This document shows, one piece after another, positions 7,851-17,485 of a stretch of 20,698 bases of DNA. The DNA lies in the NCBI GenBank assembly GCA_036723735.1, contig DAIMGT010000070.1, forward strand, positions 1-20,698. Direction: 5' to 3'. Made by a program: the position numbers and the translations under genes. Below the pieces are notes generated by a model. It was given only the letters and a program-made list of their open reading frames with translations. It ran no database searches and had not been told where the DNA came from. This stretch comes from UBA4656 sp002405525 (GTDB lineage: Bacteria; Pseudomonadota; Gammaproteobacteria; Xanthomonadales; Ahniellaceae). The number at the start of each line of letters is the position of its first letter. The first letter of the stretch is position 1.

Positions 7851-7915
7851 GCTGGCGCCCGGCACATGCTCCCCAAGGATCCCCCCCTGTTCCCCAAGGG
7901 CCGCCGGGCGCCAGC
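7851..7915. repeat. 13-bp perfect inverted repeat with 39-base loop
   Basis: GCTGGCGCCCGGC at 7851-7863 is exactly complementary to GCCGGGCGCCAGC at 7903-7915. The loop contains TCCCCAAGG twice (7870-7878 and 7891-7899) around a C-tract. No T-tract follows. It may be a terminator-like or RNA structure in the leader region of mnmG, or a remnant of a repeat element. Confidence 0.6.
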
Positions 7916-8121
7916 TTCTCCTCCCTGAACTGCGGCGCGTCCTTGGCGTGCTTCCCGATCCGGCGTCACGGCTGCCCCTGCGCAGCCCACCGCACGCGGC
8001 GTCGACCCGGACCGGTGCCTCTCCTTCAATGCAGTTGCCGTGCCAAGGGCAGTCTTGCCCCATCGCCGGCGGACCGGTGGCGCGGGCGCGCCCAAGACCG
8101 CACCGGGGGAGCTTGCCGGGG

Positions 8122-8150
8122 TGGAGACTTGCATGAAGGCTCCCTAGACT
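8122..8150 (+). promoter_or_regulatory. Candidate mnmG promoter
   Basis: TGGAGA (8122-8127) and TAGACT (8145-8150) are separated by 17 bases; each matches the sigma-70 consensus hexamer at four of six positions. The expected transcript start is near 8157, giving a leader of about 26 bases before the mnmG ATG. Confidence 0.3.
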
Positions 8151-8182
8151 GGGCGTTTCGGGCCTCATTCTTTCCGTCGCAG

Positions 8183-10063
8183 ATGGACTTCCACCGAACC
8201 TGGGACGTGATCGTGATCGGCGGCGGTCACGCCGGCACCGAGGCCGCGCTCGCCGCGGCCCGCGCCGGCGCGACCACCCTGCTGCTGACCCACAGCGTCG
8301 AAACCATCGGCCAGATGAGCTGCAATCCCGCGATCGGCGGGATCGGCAAGGGCCACCTCGTTCGCGAGATCGACGCGCTGGGCGGCGCGATGGCACGCGC
8401 GGCCGACCGCGCCGGCATCCATTGGCGCACCCTCAATGCCTCCAAGGGCCCGGCGGTGCGGGCCACCCGCTGCCAGGCCGACCGCGTGCGTTACCGCGCG
8501 GCGATCCGGTCGATGGTGGAGTCGCAACCGGGATTGACCGTGTTCCAGGGTGCGGTGGATGACCTGTGGCTGGAGGGCGGGCGGATCGCCGGCGTGCTGA
8601 CCCAGATCGGCCTGCGCATCCGCGCGCGCGGCGTGGTGCTCACCGCGGGCACCTTCCTCGGCGGATTGATCCACGTCGGGCTGCAGAACCACCGCGGTGG
8701 CCGAGCGGGCGACCCGGCATCGATCGCCTTGTCCGACCGCCTGCGCGGGATGTCGCTCGGTCAAGGCCGGCTCAAGACCGGCACCCCGCCGCGCATCGAC
8801 GGCCGCACCATCGACTGGGCCGTGCTGGAAGAACAACCCGGCGATGATCCGCGGCCGGTCTTCTCGTTCCTCGGCAGTCCGGCCGACCACCCGCGCCAGG
8901 TCAGTTGCCACATCACCCACACCAGCGAGCGCACCCACGAGATCATCCGCGGCGCACTGGACCGAAGCCCGATGTTCACCGGCGCAATCGAGGGCACCGG
9001 GCCGCGCTACTGCCCGTCGGTGGAGGACAAGGTGGTGCGCTTCGCCGACAAGGTCTCGCACCAGGTGTTCGTGGAGCCCGAGGGCCTCGATACCCACGAG
9101 GTCTATCCCAACGGCATCTCGACCTCGCTGCCGTTCGACGTGCAGGTGGCCCTGGTGCGCTCGATCCGCGGATTCGAGCAGGCGCACATCACGCGGCCCG
9201 GCTACGCCATCGAGTACGACTTCTTCGACCCGCGTGGCCTTCGCCACTCGCTGGAGACCCGCACCATCCCGGGTCTGTTCCTCGCCGGCCAGATCAACGG
9301 CACCACCGGCTACGAGGAGGCCGCCGCGCAGGGCCTGCTGGCCGGAGTCAACGCTGCGCGCGCGGCACGCGACCTCGAACCGTGGTGCCCGCGCCGAGAC
9401 GAGGCCTACCTCGGGGTGCTGGTCGACGACCTCGTCACCCACGGCACCACCGAGCCCTATCGCATGTTCACCTCGCGCGCCGAGTACCGCCTGCACCTGC
9501 GCGAAGACAATGCGGACCTGCGCCTGACCGCAGCCGGCCGCGCGCTGGGACTCGTGAACGACGCGCACTGGGCCGTTTTCGACGCACGCCGCGGGGCGAT
9601 CGAACGCGAGTCGGCGCGCCTGCGCGGGCTGTGGGCGGCTCCCAACAACTCCTTGGGCGCCCGCGTGCGCGAAGCACTCGGCATCGAGATCGCGCGCGAG
9701 GCCTCGGCCTTCGACCTGCTGCGCCGCCCGCAGGTCGGGTACGCCGACCTCGCGAGGGTTCCCGGGATCGGGCCGGGCGTGGACGATCCCGGCGTGGCCC
9801 TGCAGGTCGAGGTGGAGGCCAAGTACGAGGGCTATCTGGCTCGCCAGCGCGACGAGATCGCACGCAACCGCGGGCAGGAATCACTGCCGATCCCCGACGG
9901 CTTCGACTACGCCGCGCTGCGTGGACTGTCGGCGGAGGTGGCACAGAAACTCGCCCGCGTGCGGCCGGCCACGATCGGCCAGGCGGCGCGGATCAGCGGG
10001 GTCACGCCGGCGGCGATCTCGCTGCTGCTGGTGCATCTCAAGCGCGCCGGCGTCGCGGCATGA
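8183..10063 (+). CDS. mnmG: tRNA uridine-5-carboxymethylaminomethyl(34) synthesis enzyme MnmG
   Basis: A 626-residue FAD enzyme that, with MnmE, adds the (carboxymethyl)aminomethyl group to the wobble uridine of certain tRNAs. The N-terminal FAD-binding motif is VIGGGHAGTEAA from residue 11. Cys47 in MSCNPAIGG and Cys277 in RYCPSVEDK fall at the same numbers as the functional cysteines of the E. coli enzyme. Other family blocks are GTPPRIDGRTIDW, EPEGLDTHEVYPNG, GYAIEYDFFDPRGL, LAGQINGTTGYEEAAAQG and FTSRAEYRLHLREDNAD. The C-terminal MnmE-binding helices end ...TPAAISLLLVHLKRAG. The ATG at 8183 gives the normal N-terminus (MDFHRTWDVIVIGGG); the frame is open further upstream but that extension is not protein-like. 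The usual neighbour rsmG is not seen here; a DUF2062 gene follows after 50 bases. Confidence 0.98.
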   Translation: MDFHRTWDVIVIGGGHAGTEAALAAARAGATTLLLTHSVETIGQMSCNPAIGGIGKGHLVREIDALGGAMARAADRAGIHWRTLNASKGPAVRATRCQADRVRYRAAIRSMVESQPGLTVFQGAVDDLWLEGGRIAGVLTQIGLRIRARGVVLTAGTFLGGLIHVGLQNHRGGRAGDPASIALSDRLRGMSLGQGRLKTGTPPRIDGRTIDWAVLEEQPGDDPRPVFSFLGSPADHPRQVSCHITHTSERTHEIIRGALDRSPMFTGAIEGTGPRYCPSVEDKVVRFADKVSHQVFVEPEGLDTHEVYPNGISTSLPFDVQVALVRSIRGFEQAHITRPGYAIEYDFFDPRGLRHSLETRTIPGLFLAGQINGTTGYEEAAAQGLLAGVNAARAARDLEPWCPRRDEAYLGVLVDDLVTHGTTEPYRMFTSRAEYRLHLREDNADLRLTAAGRALGLVNDAHWAVFDARRGAIERESARLRGLWAAPNNSLGARVREALGIEIAREASAFDLLRRPQVGYADLARVPGIGPGVDDPGVALQVEVEAKYEGYLARQRDEIARNRGQESLPIPDGFDYAALRGLSAEVAQKLARVRPATIGQAARISGVTPAAISLLLVHLKRAGVAA

Positions 10064-10113
10064 GCCCGCTCGCGCCGATGCCCGCGCGCTGAGCGACCGC
10101 GGCCGGATCGCCC

Positions 10114-10734
10114 ATGCACGACGAACTCGAGCAGCACCGCCGCGAGTACGGTCAGCGCCTGCGCCGCATCCGGCGCCTGCTGCGCCCGCTGCCGCGGCGC
10201 GCGACCATCGCGCGCTACCCGGTGCTGAAATGGTTCGCGGCCACCGCGCGCCGCAGCTGGTTTCTGTGGTCGTTCAAGCGCGGTCCGCTGCTGCGCGCGA
10301 TCTACTTCGGCTCGGTACTCGCGCTGCTGCCGCTGATGGGCGTGCAGCTGCCGTTGTCCCTGCTGCTGTGCATCCTGGTGCGCGCCAACCTGCCGGTCTG
10401 CGCGGCGCTGCAGTTCATCACCAATCCGCTGAGCGCTGTGCCGGTTTACGGCTTCACGTATCTCGTCGGGCATTGGCTGCTGCACCACCTTGGCGGCAGC
10501 GAGGGCGCCTACGCCCCCGCTGCCGCCCTGGCCCTGGTGGAGGGAGGTCAACTGCTCGCAGCGGCGGGCGACGTGCTGGGCGGCCTGCTGCTGGGCGGGG
10601 TGGTGGTCGGGCTGGCGGTGGCCGTGCTGGTCGACCTGGCCTGGCGCCTGCTCGTCTGGGAGGCAGGCCTGTTCCGCGAGCGCTACCGGCGCGCGCGGGC
10701 GCGCGCGGGCACCCCGCCATCGCCGACGGACTGA
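10114..10734 (+). CDS. DUF2062 domain-containing membrane protein
   Basis: A 206-residue protein with a basic N-terminal region (about 1-58, Arg-rich) and a DUF2062 membrane core. The core starts at LLRAIYFGSVLALLPLMGVQ (about 59-78), continues with the hydrophobic LSLLLCILVRANLPV and carries the diagnostic ITNPLSAVPVY (about 102-112). A further long hydrophobic segment spans about 150-180, and a basic tail follows. The family has no settled function; it is predicted to be an integral inner-membrane protein. The ATG at 10114 lies 50 bases after the mnmG stop, so co-transcription with mnmG is likely. No strong ribosome binding site is visible. Confidence 0.85.
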   Translation: MHDELEQHRREYGQRLRRIRRLLRPLPRRATIARYPVLKWFAATARRSWFLWSFKRGPLLRAIYFGSVLALLPLMGVQLPLSLLLCILVRANLPVCAALQFITNPLSAVPVYGFTYLVGHWLLHHLGGSEGAYAPAAALALVEGGQLLAAAGDVLGGLLLGGVVVGLAVAVLVDLAWRLLVWEAGLFRERYRRARARAGTPPSPTD

Positions 10735-10792
10735 GGCCGGCGCGTCGACGACACCGTCCGACGTCAAGACTTCCGCCGCCGTCGCAGGCGCC

Positions 10793-10798
10793 TACAAT
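10793..10798 (+). promoter_or_regulatory. Candidate -10 element of tex
   Basis: TACAAT is a five-of-six match to the sigma-70 -10 consensus, 48 bases before the tex start codon; the expected transcript start would be near 10805. No good -35 hexamer is found 16-18 bases upstream. The leader up to the ATG is C-rich and lacks a ribosome binding site. Confidence 0.4.
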
Positions 10799-10846
10799 CC
10801 CGCCTCCGACGCCACCTGCCGGCCCCTCCGCCAATCCGCACTCCGA

Positions 10847-13264
<2,418 letters not shown>

Positions 13265-13270
13265 AGGGCG

Positions 13271-13293
13271 CCGGGGCGCAGTGCGCGCCCCGG
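13271..13293 (+). terminator. GC-rich hairpin downstream of tex
   Basis: CCGGGGCGC (13271-13279) pairs perfectly with GCGCCCCGG (13285-13293) around a five-base loop, beginning six bases after the tex stop codon. No T-tract follows directly, so intrinsic termination is plausible but not certain. Confidence 0.45.
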
Positions 13294-13334
13294 CCCGGAT
13301 GCGGTAGTTTCGGCAAGTCCCACGGGAGTCCGCG

Positions 13335-14174
13335 ATGCGCTTCGAAGGCACCGATCGCTACGTCGCCACCGACGACCTGCGCCTGGCCGTGAACGCTGCC
13401 ATCGCGCTGCAGCGCCCGTTGCTGGTCAAGGGCGAGCCTGGGACCGGCAAGACGCTGCTCGCGCAGGAGGTCGCACGCGCGATGGACGCGCCGCTGATCG
13501 AATGGCACGTGAAGTCCACCACCAAGGCCCAGCACGGCCTTTACGAGTACGACGCGGTCTCGCGCCTGCGCGACTCGCAGCTCGGCGACCCGAAGGTGGC
13601 CGACATCGGCAACTACATCGTGCCCGGCAAGCTGTGGGAGGCCTTCGAGAGCGAGCGCCGCGCGGTGCTGCTGATCGACGAAGTCGACAAGGCCGACATC
13701 GAGTTTCCCAACGACCTGCTGCGCGAACTCGACCGCATGGACTTCCACGTCCACGAGACGCGCGTCACGGTGCGCGCCCGGCACCGTCCGGTGGTGGTCA
13801 TCACCTCCAACAACGAGAAGGAGCTGCCCGACGCCTTCCTTCGCCGCTGCTTCTTCCATTACATCCGCTTCCCGGACGGCGAGACCCTGCAGAAGATCGT
13901 CGACGTGCATTTCCCGGGCATCAAACGCGAGCTGGTCAATGAAGCGCTCGGCGCCTTCCTCGGCCTGCGCGACGTGCCGGGCCTCAAGAAGAAGCCTTCG
14001 ACCTCCGAGCTGCTGGACTGGCTGAAGCTGCTGCTGGCCGAGGACGTGCCGATCGAGGTGTTGCGCGAGCGCAGCGCGAAGAAACTGATCCCTCCGCTGT
14101 ACGGTGCACTGCTCAAGAACGAAGCCGACGTGCAGCTGTTCGAGAAGATCGCGTTCATGGCGCGACGCGGCTAG
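13335..14174 (+). CDS. MoxR-family AAA+ ATPase
   Basis: A 279-residue AAA+ ATPase of the MoxR type, a group that acts as a chaperone-like remodelling partner of VWA-domain proteins. Walker A is GEPGTGKT at residues 33-40; Walker B is LLIDEVD at 112-118 with Asp115 and Glu116. Sensor 1 and the arginine region are ITSNNEKELPDAFLRRC at 156-172. The family-specific insert STTKAQHGLYEYDAVSRLRD lies between the two Walker motifs. A GGGAG six bases before the ATG at 13335 supports the start. Its usual partner, a VWA protein with a CoxE-like layout, is encoded about 1.1 kb downstream on the same strand, with an opposite-strand lipoprotein gene between them. The client protein of the pair is unknown. 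Confidence 0.93.
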   Translation: MRFEGTDRYVATDDLRLAVNAAIALQRPLLVKGEPGTGKTLLAQEVARAMDAPLIEWHVKSTTKAQHGLYEYDAVSRLRDSQLGDPKVADIGNYIVPGKLWEAFESERRAVLLIDEVDKADIEFPNDLLRELDRMDFHVHETRVTVRARHRPVVVITSNNEKELPDAFLRRCFFHYIRFPDGETLQKIVDVHFPGIKRELVNEALGAFLGLRDVPGLKKKPSTSELLDWLKLLLAEDVPIEVLRERSAKKLIPPLYGALLKNEADVQLFEKIAFMARRG

Positions 14175-14264
14175 GGAGCCTTTGGACGATTTCCCGTGCC
14201 CGCGCCGGAGGTGGTGCGGCTGGCCAGCAGGACGTGCGTGGCGGGGCATGGCGGTTCCCTAGCC
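14169..14264. repeat. Inverted repeat around the MoxR gene's 3' end
   Basis: GGCTAGGGAGCC at 14169-14180, overlapping the MoxR stop codon, is the complement of GGTTCCCTAGCC at 14253-14264 except for one position, with 72 bases between. It lies between two convergent genes and may form a weak long-range stem in the transcript. Confidence 0.35.
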
Positions 14265-14301
14265 CGAGACGCGCAACGCGGCTGGACGGCCGCGCAACCC
14301 G

Positions 14302-15159
14302 TCAGCGCGGCGCGCGCGCGCTGGCGATCTCGAAGGCGTCCTTCGCGGCGCTTGCCAACGCTTCGGCCTCGGCGGCCACCGACTCGTCGTCCTGGCCGTT
14401 CTTCTGTCTGACGATGAGGGCACCATCCTTGTCCCAGCCGAGTCGCACGCTGACGCCGCCCTGCTCGCGCACCGCCACCCAGAGCTTGCCGTCCTTCCAG
14501 GCGAAGCGACGGGTGAAGCGGTTGTTGCCTTCGCCGTCGCTGACCGTCTCGCGCACCATGCGCACGGATCCGTCGTCGGCGAACGCGTCCCAGCCAATCG
14601 CGGTCTCGCGGCCCTCGGGACCGACGATGCGGCTGTCGGCGAAGCGCTTGAGACCGCCGAGCCGGGCCTCGAAGTCGGCGAAATCGCGCTGCAGTTCGAC
14701 TGCGGGGTCGCGGGTCGCGCTGGTCAACGCCTGGGCCAGCTGCACGTTCACCCGGCGGGGCTTGCCCTGGGTGATCACGCCGACGCGGCCGATCGAGACG
14801 AACTTCACTGTGCCCTGGTCCAAGACCTGCGCGTCGACCGAGTAACCGCGGATGCTGTCGATCGCATCGGCCGGGTACGTCAGCGCGAACTCGGCGGGGA
14901 GCGCCGCGATCGGCAGCGTCGCGGTGGCAACCGGGGTCGGCTCGGCATCGGCGCGGGTGGTGTCGAGCAGGCGCACGGTGACCTGCGCGCCGGGTCCGAG
15001 CGTCACCGGACTGTCGGCAAGCACCATGCCGGTGACGGTGTTGGGCGCCTGGGGCGCGGCCACGGCGGGCGCGCTGCCGGCGGGAGCGGACGACGGGCCC
15101 GATCCACCCCCGCAGGCGGCGAGCGTGAGGCTGAGGACGATCACTGCGGACAAACGCAT
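14302..15159 (-). CDS. YbaY/YscW-domain lipoprotein
   Basis: A 285-residue predicted lipoprotein: signal MRLSAVIVLSLTLAAC with the lipobox cysteine at residue 16, followed by a Gly/Ser/Pro/Ala linker. Residues about 40-135 resemble the YscW/YbaY domain (TVTGMVLADSPVTLGPGAQVTVRLLD, then ALPAEFALTYPADAID and a SIRGYSVDAQV strand). The C-terminal half (about 150-285) has repeated beta-like segments such as GRETAIGWDAFADDGSVRMV and KLWVAVREQGGVSVRLGWD, without a recognised family. It is transcribed away from the VWA gene and toward the MoxR gene, so it splits what is usually a contiguous ATPase-VWA pair. Its residue at +2 is Gly, consistent with outer-membrane sorting. Function unknown. Confidence 0.85.
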   Translation of the reverse strand: MRLSAVIVLSLTLAACGGGSGPSSAPAGSAPAVAAPQAPNTVTGMVLADSPVTLGPGAQVTVRLLDTTRADAEPTPVATATLPIAALPAEFALTYPADAIDSIRGYSVDAQVLDQGTVKFVSIGRVGVITQGKPRRVNVQLAQALTSATRDPAVELQRDFADFEARLGGLKRFADSRIVGPEGRETAIGWDAFADDGSVRMVRETVSDGEGNNRFTRRFAWKDGKLWVAVREQGGVSVRLGWDKDGALIVRQKNGQDDESVAAEAEALASAAKDAFEIASARAPR

Positions 15160-15297
15160 GGCGACTCTCCGGGTCGGATTCGGGGGCTGCACCAGTGGCG
15201 GGGCGGGCGGCAGGCGACGCAGCACGCGCGCGGCGCGAGCCGATGCACAATACCGCAGGACCCCGTGGTTGGCACGGGGGGGACATCGCGCCTGCGC

Positions 15298-16476
15298 ATG
15301 CTCATCCGCTTCTTCCTCGCGCTGCGCGTCGCCGGACTGAAGCCCAGCGTCGGCGAGTTTCTGCAGCTGCTGGCCGGGCTGCGCGCCGGCCTCGCCGACG
15401 GCACGCCGGACGGCTTTCACGCCCTCGCGCGGACGGCGCTGGTCAAGGACGAGACACAGTTCGACCTCTTCGATCGCGTGTTTGGCGCCTGGTTCGCTGG
15501 CGCCGAGGCGCTGGCGACAGACGCGACGACGGGCATCCCGCAGGACTGGCTGCGTCAGCAGGCCGAACTGCTGCTCGACGACGAAGACAAGGCGCGGATC
15601 ACGACGCTTGGCGGCTGGGAGGCGTTGATGCAGGCCGTGCGCGAGCGGATCGCGGAGCAGCAGGGCCGGCACGAGGGCGGCAACCGCTGGATCGGCACCG
15701 CCGGCACGTCGCCGTTCGGCAACGCCGGCTACAACCCGGAAGGCGTGCGGATCGGCGGCGCAGGTGGGCAGCGCCGCGCGGTGAAAATGTGGCAGCGGCG
15801 CGAGTACCGCAACCTCGACGAGCACGCACCGCTGGACGCGCGGCAATTGGCGCTGGCGCTGCGCAAACTGCGCCGCTTCGCGCGCGAGGGCGTGCCCGAC
15901 CAGCTCGACCTGTCCGGCACCATCGAAGGCACCGCGCGCCGCGGCGGCCTGCTCGACCTGCGGTTTCAGGCCGAGCGGCGCAACGCGGTCAAGCTGCTGC
16001 TGTTCCTCGACATCGGCGGCTCGATGGATGAACACGTACGTGCCTGCGAATCGCTGTTCTCGGCCGCACGCTCGGAGTTCCGGCATCTGGAGCACTTTTA
16101 CTTCCACAACTGCCCCTACGAACGCGTCTGGCGGGACAATCGCCGGCGCTGGAGTGAGTGGACGCCGCTGCCGGAGATCCTGCACAAGTACCCGGCCGAC
16201 TGGCGGGTGGTGATCGTCGGCGACGCCAGCATGAGCCCGCACGAGATCCTGGCGCCGGGCGGCAGCGTGGAGCACTTCAATGACGAACCCGGCGCGGTGT
16301 GGATGCAGCGCCTGCTCGCGGTCTACCGGCGCGCGGCGTGGATCAACCCGGTGCCGGAGGACCAGTGGGAGTGGACGCCGTCGATCGCCCTGCTGCGCGA
16401 GCTCATGGGTGGGCGCATGTTCCCGCTGACGCTGGACGGCCTCGACCGCGCGATCGCACGCCTGAAGACTGGGTGA
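15298..16476 (+). CDS. VWA domain-containing CoxE-like protein
   Basis: A 392-residue protein ending in a von Willebrand factor A domain, the expected partner of the MoxR ATPase. The N-terminal block MLIRFFLALRVAGLKPSVGE is typical of the family. A middle Gly/Asn-rich stretch (GTAGTSPFGNAGYNPEGVRIGG, broken here for length near residues 135-157) precedes the basic KMWQRREYRNLDE. The metal-site motif is DIGGSM at 238-243; it has Gly where the classic DxSxS motif has its first serine, a variant common in CoxE-like proteins. VIVGDASMSP lies later in the domain. The ATG at 15298 is chosen; a GTG at 15265 would add 11 residues without family support. No signal peptide or membrane segment is seen, so it is probably cytoplasmic. 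Confidence 0.92.
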   Translation: MLIRFFLALRVAGLKPSVGEFLQLLAGLRAGLADGTPDGFHALARTALVKDETQFDLFDRVFGAWFAGAEALATDATTGIPQDWLRQQAELLLDDEDKARITTLGGWEALMQAVRERIAEQQGRHEGGNRWIGTAGTSPFGNAGYNPEGVRIGGAGGQRRAVKMWQRREYRNLDEHAPLDARQLALALRKLRRFAREGVPDQLDLSGTIEGTARRGGLLDLRFQAERRNAVKLLLFLDIGGSMDEHVRACESLFSAARSEFRHLEHFYFHNCPYERVWRDNRRRWSEWTPLPEILHKYPADWRVVIVGDASMSPHEILAPGGSVEHFNDEPGAVWMQRLLAVYRRAAWINPVPEDQWEWTPSIALLRELMGGRMFPLTLDGLDRAIARLKTG

Positions 16477-16486
16477 GGTGACCGCG

Positions 16487-16509
16487 CCGGCGGCCTCACC
16501 CGCCGCCGG
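16487..16509. terminator. Hairpin after the VWA gene
   Basis: CCGGCGGC (16487-16494) pairs with GCCGCCGG (16502-16509) around a seven-base loop, 11 bases after the VWA stop codon. An alternative pairing, GGGTGAGG (16471-16478) with CCTCACCC (16494-16501), is mutually exclusive with it. No T-tract is present. Confidence 0.4.
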
Positions 16510-16511
16510 AA

Positions 16512-16537
16512 CGGCGCGCGATCCGGATCGCGCGCCG
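16512..16537. repeat. 26-bp perfect palindrome
   Basis: Positions 16512-16537 read the same on both strands over all 26 bases, centred between 16524 and 16525 (core GATCCGGATC, flanked by CGGCGCGC and its complement). It lies in the 186-base gap between the VWA gene and the BPSS1780-like gene. A palindrome without a loop suits a dimeric protein-binding site, though a cruciform or second terminator stem next to the hairpin at 16487-16509 is also possible. Confidence 0.85.
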
Positions 16538-16662
16538 GCGAGCGACCGATCGCGGCCGGCTTTGCGGCGCACCGATAGCGCACGGCAGCGATGCCGGCGC
16601 CCAGGGCGCATGGCATGCCGCTATGCTCCAAGAGTCGCCCCGATCGCAAGGAGTTCCGCGCC

Positions 16663-17484
16663 ATGCAACCGGTCCGTGTCGATGCCCGTCGCGGCTACGA
16701 GTGGTTCCGCGGCGGTATCGCCCTCGTCGGGAACAACCCGCTGCCGCTGGGCGTGATCGCGCTGCTGTTCGGCATCGCCACCTCCGTGCTGTCTCTGCTG
16801 CCGGTGCTGGGCTTGCTCGCCACCGTGCTGCTGGTGCCGGTACTGGGCGGCGGCTACATGGTCGCGCTGCACGAGGAGCACGAGGGCCGGGGTGCGCAGA
16901 TCGAGCACCTGTTCCGCGGCTTCCAGGACCAGGACCGCTTCGTGCAACTGCTGCTGCTCGGCCTGCCCGGCCTCGCGGCGGCGCTGGCCTCCATGGTGCT
17001 GATGGTGGTGTTGGTCGGCGCGGCCGCGCTGCAGGTCGGCCTGTCGGTGGCGCTGTCCGGGGACGGAAGCGCTCCGATGGCGATCGGCCTCGGCCTGCTG
17101 CTGGCGCTGGCGGTCGGGCTGCTGCTGGCGATGGCGGTGTTCGCGCTGGTGGTGTTCGCGGTGCCGCGCGTGATGCTGGACCGCGTCGATGCGGTCACCG
17201 CGATGAAGGACAGCCTCGCCGCCAGCCTCGCCAACGTCGGCGCGCTGCTGGTGTTCGGGCTGCTGTTCATCGCCGCGTTCGTCGCGCTGCTCGTGGCAAC
17301 CATGCTGGTCGGCTGGATTCCCTTCCTCGGCCAACTGGCTGCCCTGACCGCCTGGCTGGCCTTCGCCGTGGGCGGGATCGCGGTGTCCAATGCCGGGGTC
17401 TACCTCGGCTGGCGCGACCAGTGGCCGGGGACGCTGCCGGCCGCCGCTGTGGCGCCACCCGGGCCGCCGCCGCCGCTGGCCTGA
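16663..17484 (+). CDS. BPSS1780-like multi-pass membrane protein
   Basis: A 273-residue integral membrane protein matching the BPSS1780 family pattern: the N-terminal soluble part MQPVRVDARRGYEWFRGG with a following NNPLPLGVIALLFGI, then about six hydrophobic segments. The conserved LLVPVLGGGYMVALHEEHEG sequence (about residues 56-75) precedes a short cytoplasmic loop, and FAVPRVMLDRVDAVTAMKDSL marks the second loop. The C-terminus is a Pro/Ala-rich tail. AAGGAG about nine bases before the ATG at 16663 is a strong ribosome binding site. A possible -10 (TATGCT, 16622-16627) lies upstream. The gene converges on tatC; the two stop codons are one base apart. Function unknown. Confidence 0.85.
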   Translation: MQPVRVDARRGYEWFRGGIALVGNNPLPLGVIALLFGIATSVLSLLPVLGLLATVLLVPVLGGGYMVALHEEHEGRGAQIEHLFRGFQDQDRFVQLLLLGLPGLAAALASMVLMVVLVGAAALQVGLSVALSGDGSAPMAIGLGLLLALAVGLLLAMAVFALVVFAVPRVMLDRVDAVTAMKDSLAASLANVGALLVFGLLFIAAFVALLVATMLVGWIPFLGQLAALTAWLAFAVGGIAVSNAGVYLGWRDQWPGTLPAAAVAPPGPPPPLA

Positions 17485-17485
17485 T

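Larger units (their letters stand above)
7590..8182. other. 593-base region with no convincing gene
   Basis: Open frames through here, including the upstream extension of the mnmG frame, are Arg/Pro/Ser/Cys-rich and carry no recognisable domain, so I call none of them. Base composition differs from the flanking genes: runs of C (CCCCCCC at 7881-7887) and mixed AT-richer patches. It contains a 13-bp perfect inverted repeat (7851-7915, listed separately) and a candidate promoter for mnmG near the right end. It could hold a small RNA or a decayed gene. Confidence 0.5.

Noticed and set aside
7733..8182. An N-terminal extension of MnmG
   Set aside because: The extra 150 residues are Arg/Pro/Ser/Cys-rich and foreign to the family; the ATG at 8183 gives the standard MnmG N-terminus and aligns Cys47 and Cys277 with the E. 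coli numbering.
7605..8396. A minus-strand frame of 263 codons spanning the gap before mnmG
   Set aside because: The product is Arg/Ser/Gly-rich, overlaps the start of mnmG on the other strand and shows no recognisable domain.
10490..10846. An N-terminal extension of Tex
   Set aside because: The extra 119 codons overlap the DUF2062 gene out of frame; the family start MSPIEHRIA is at 10847.
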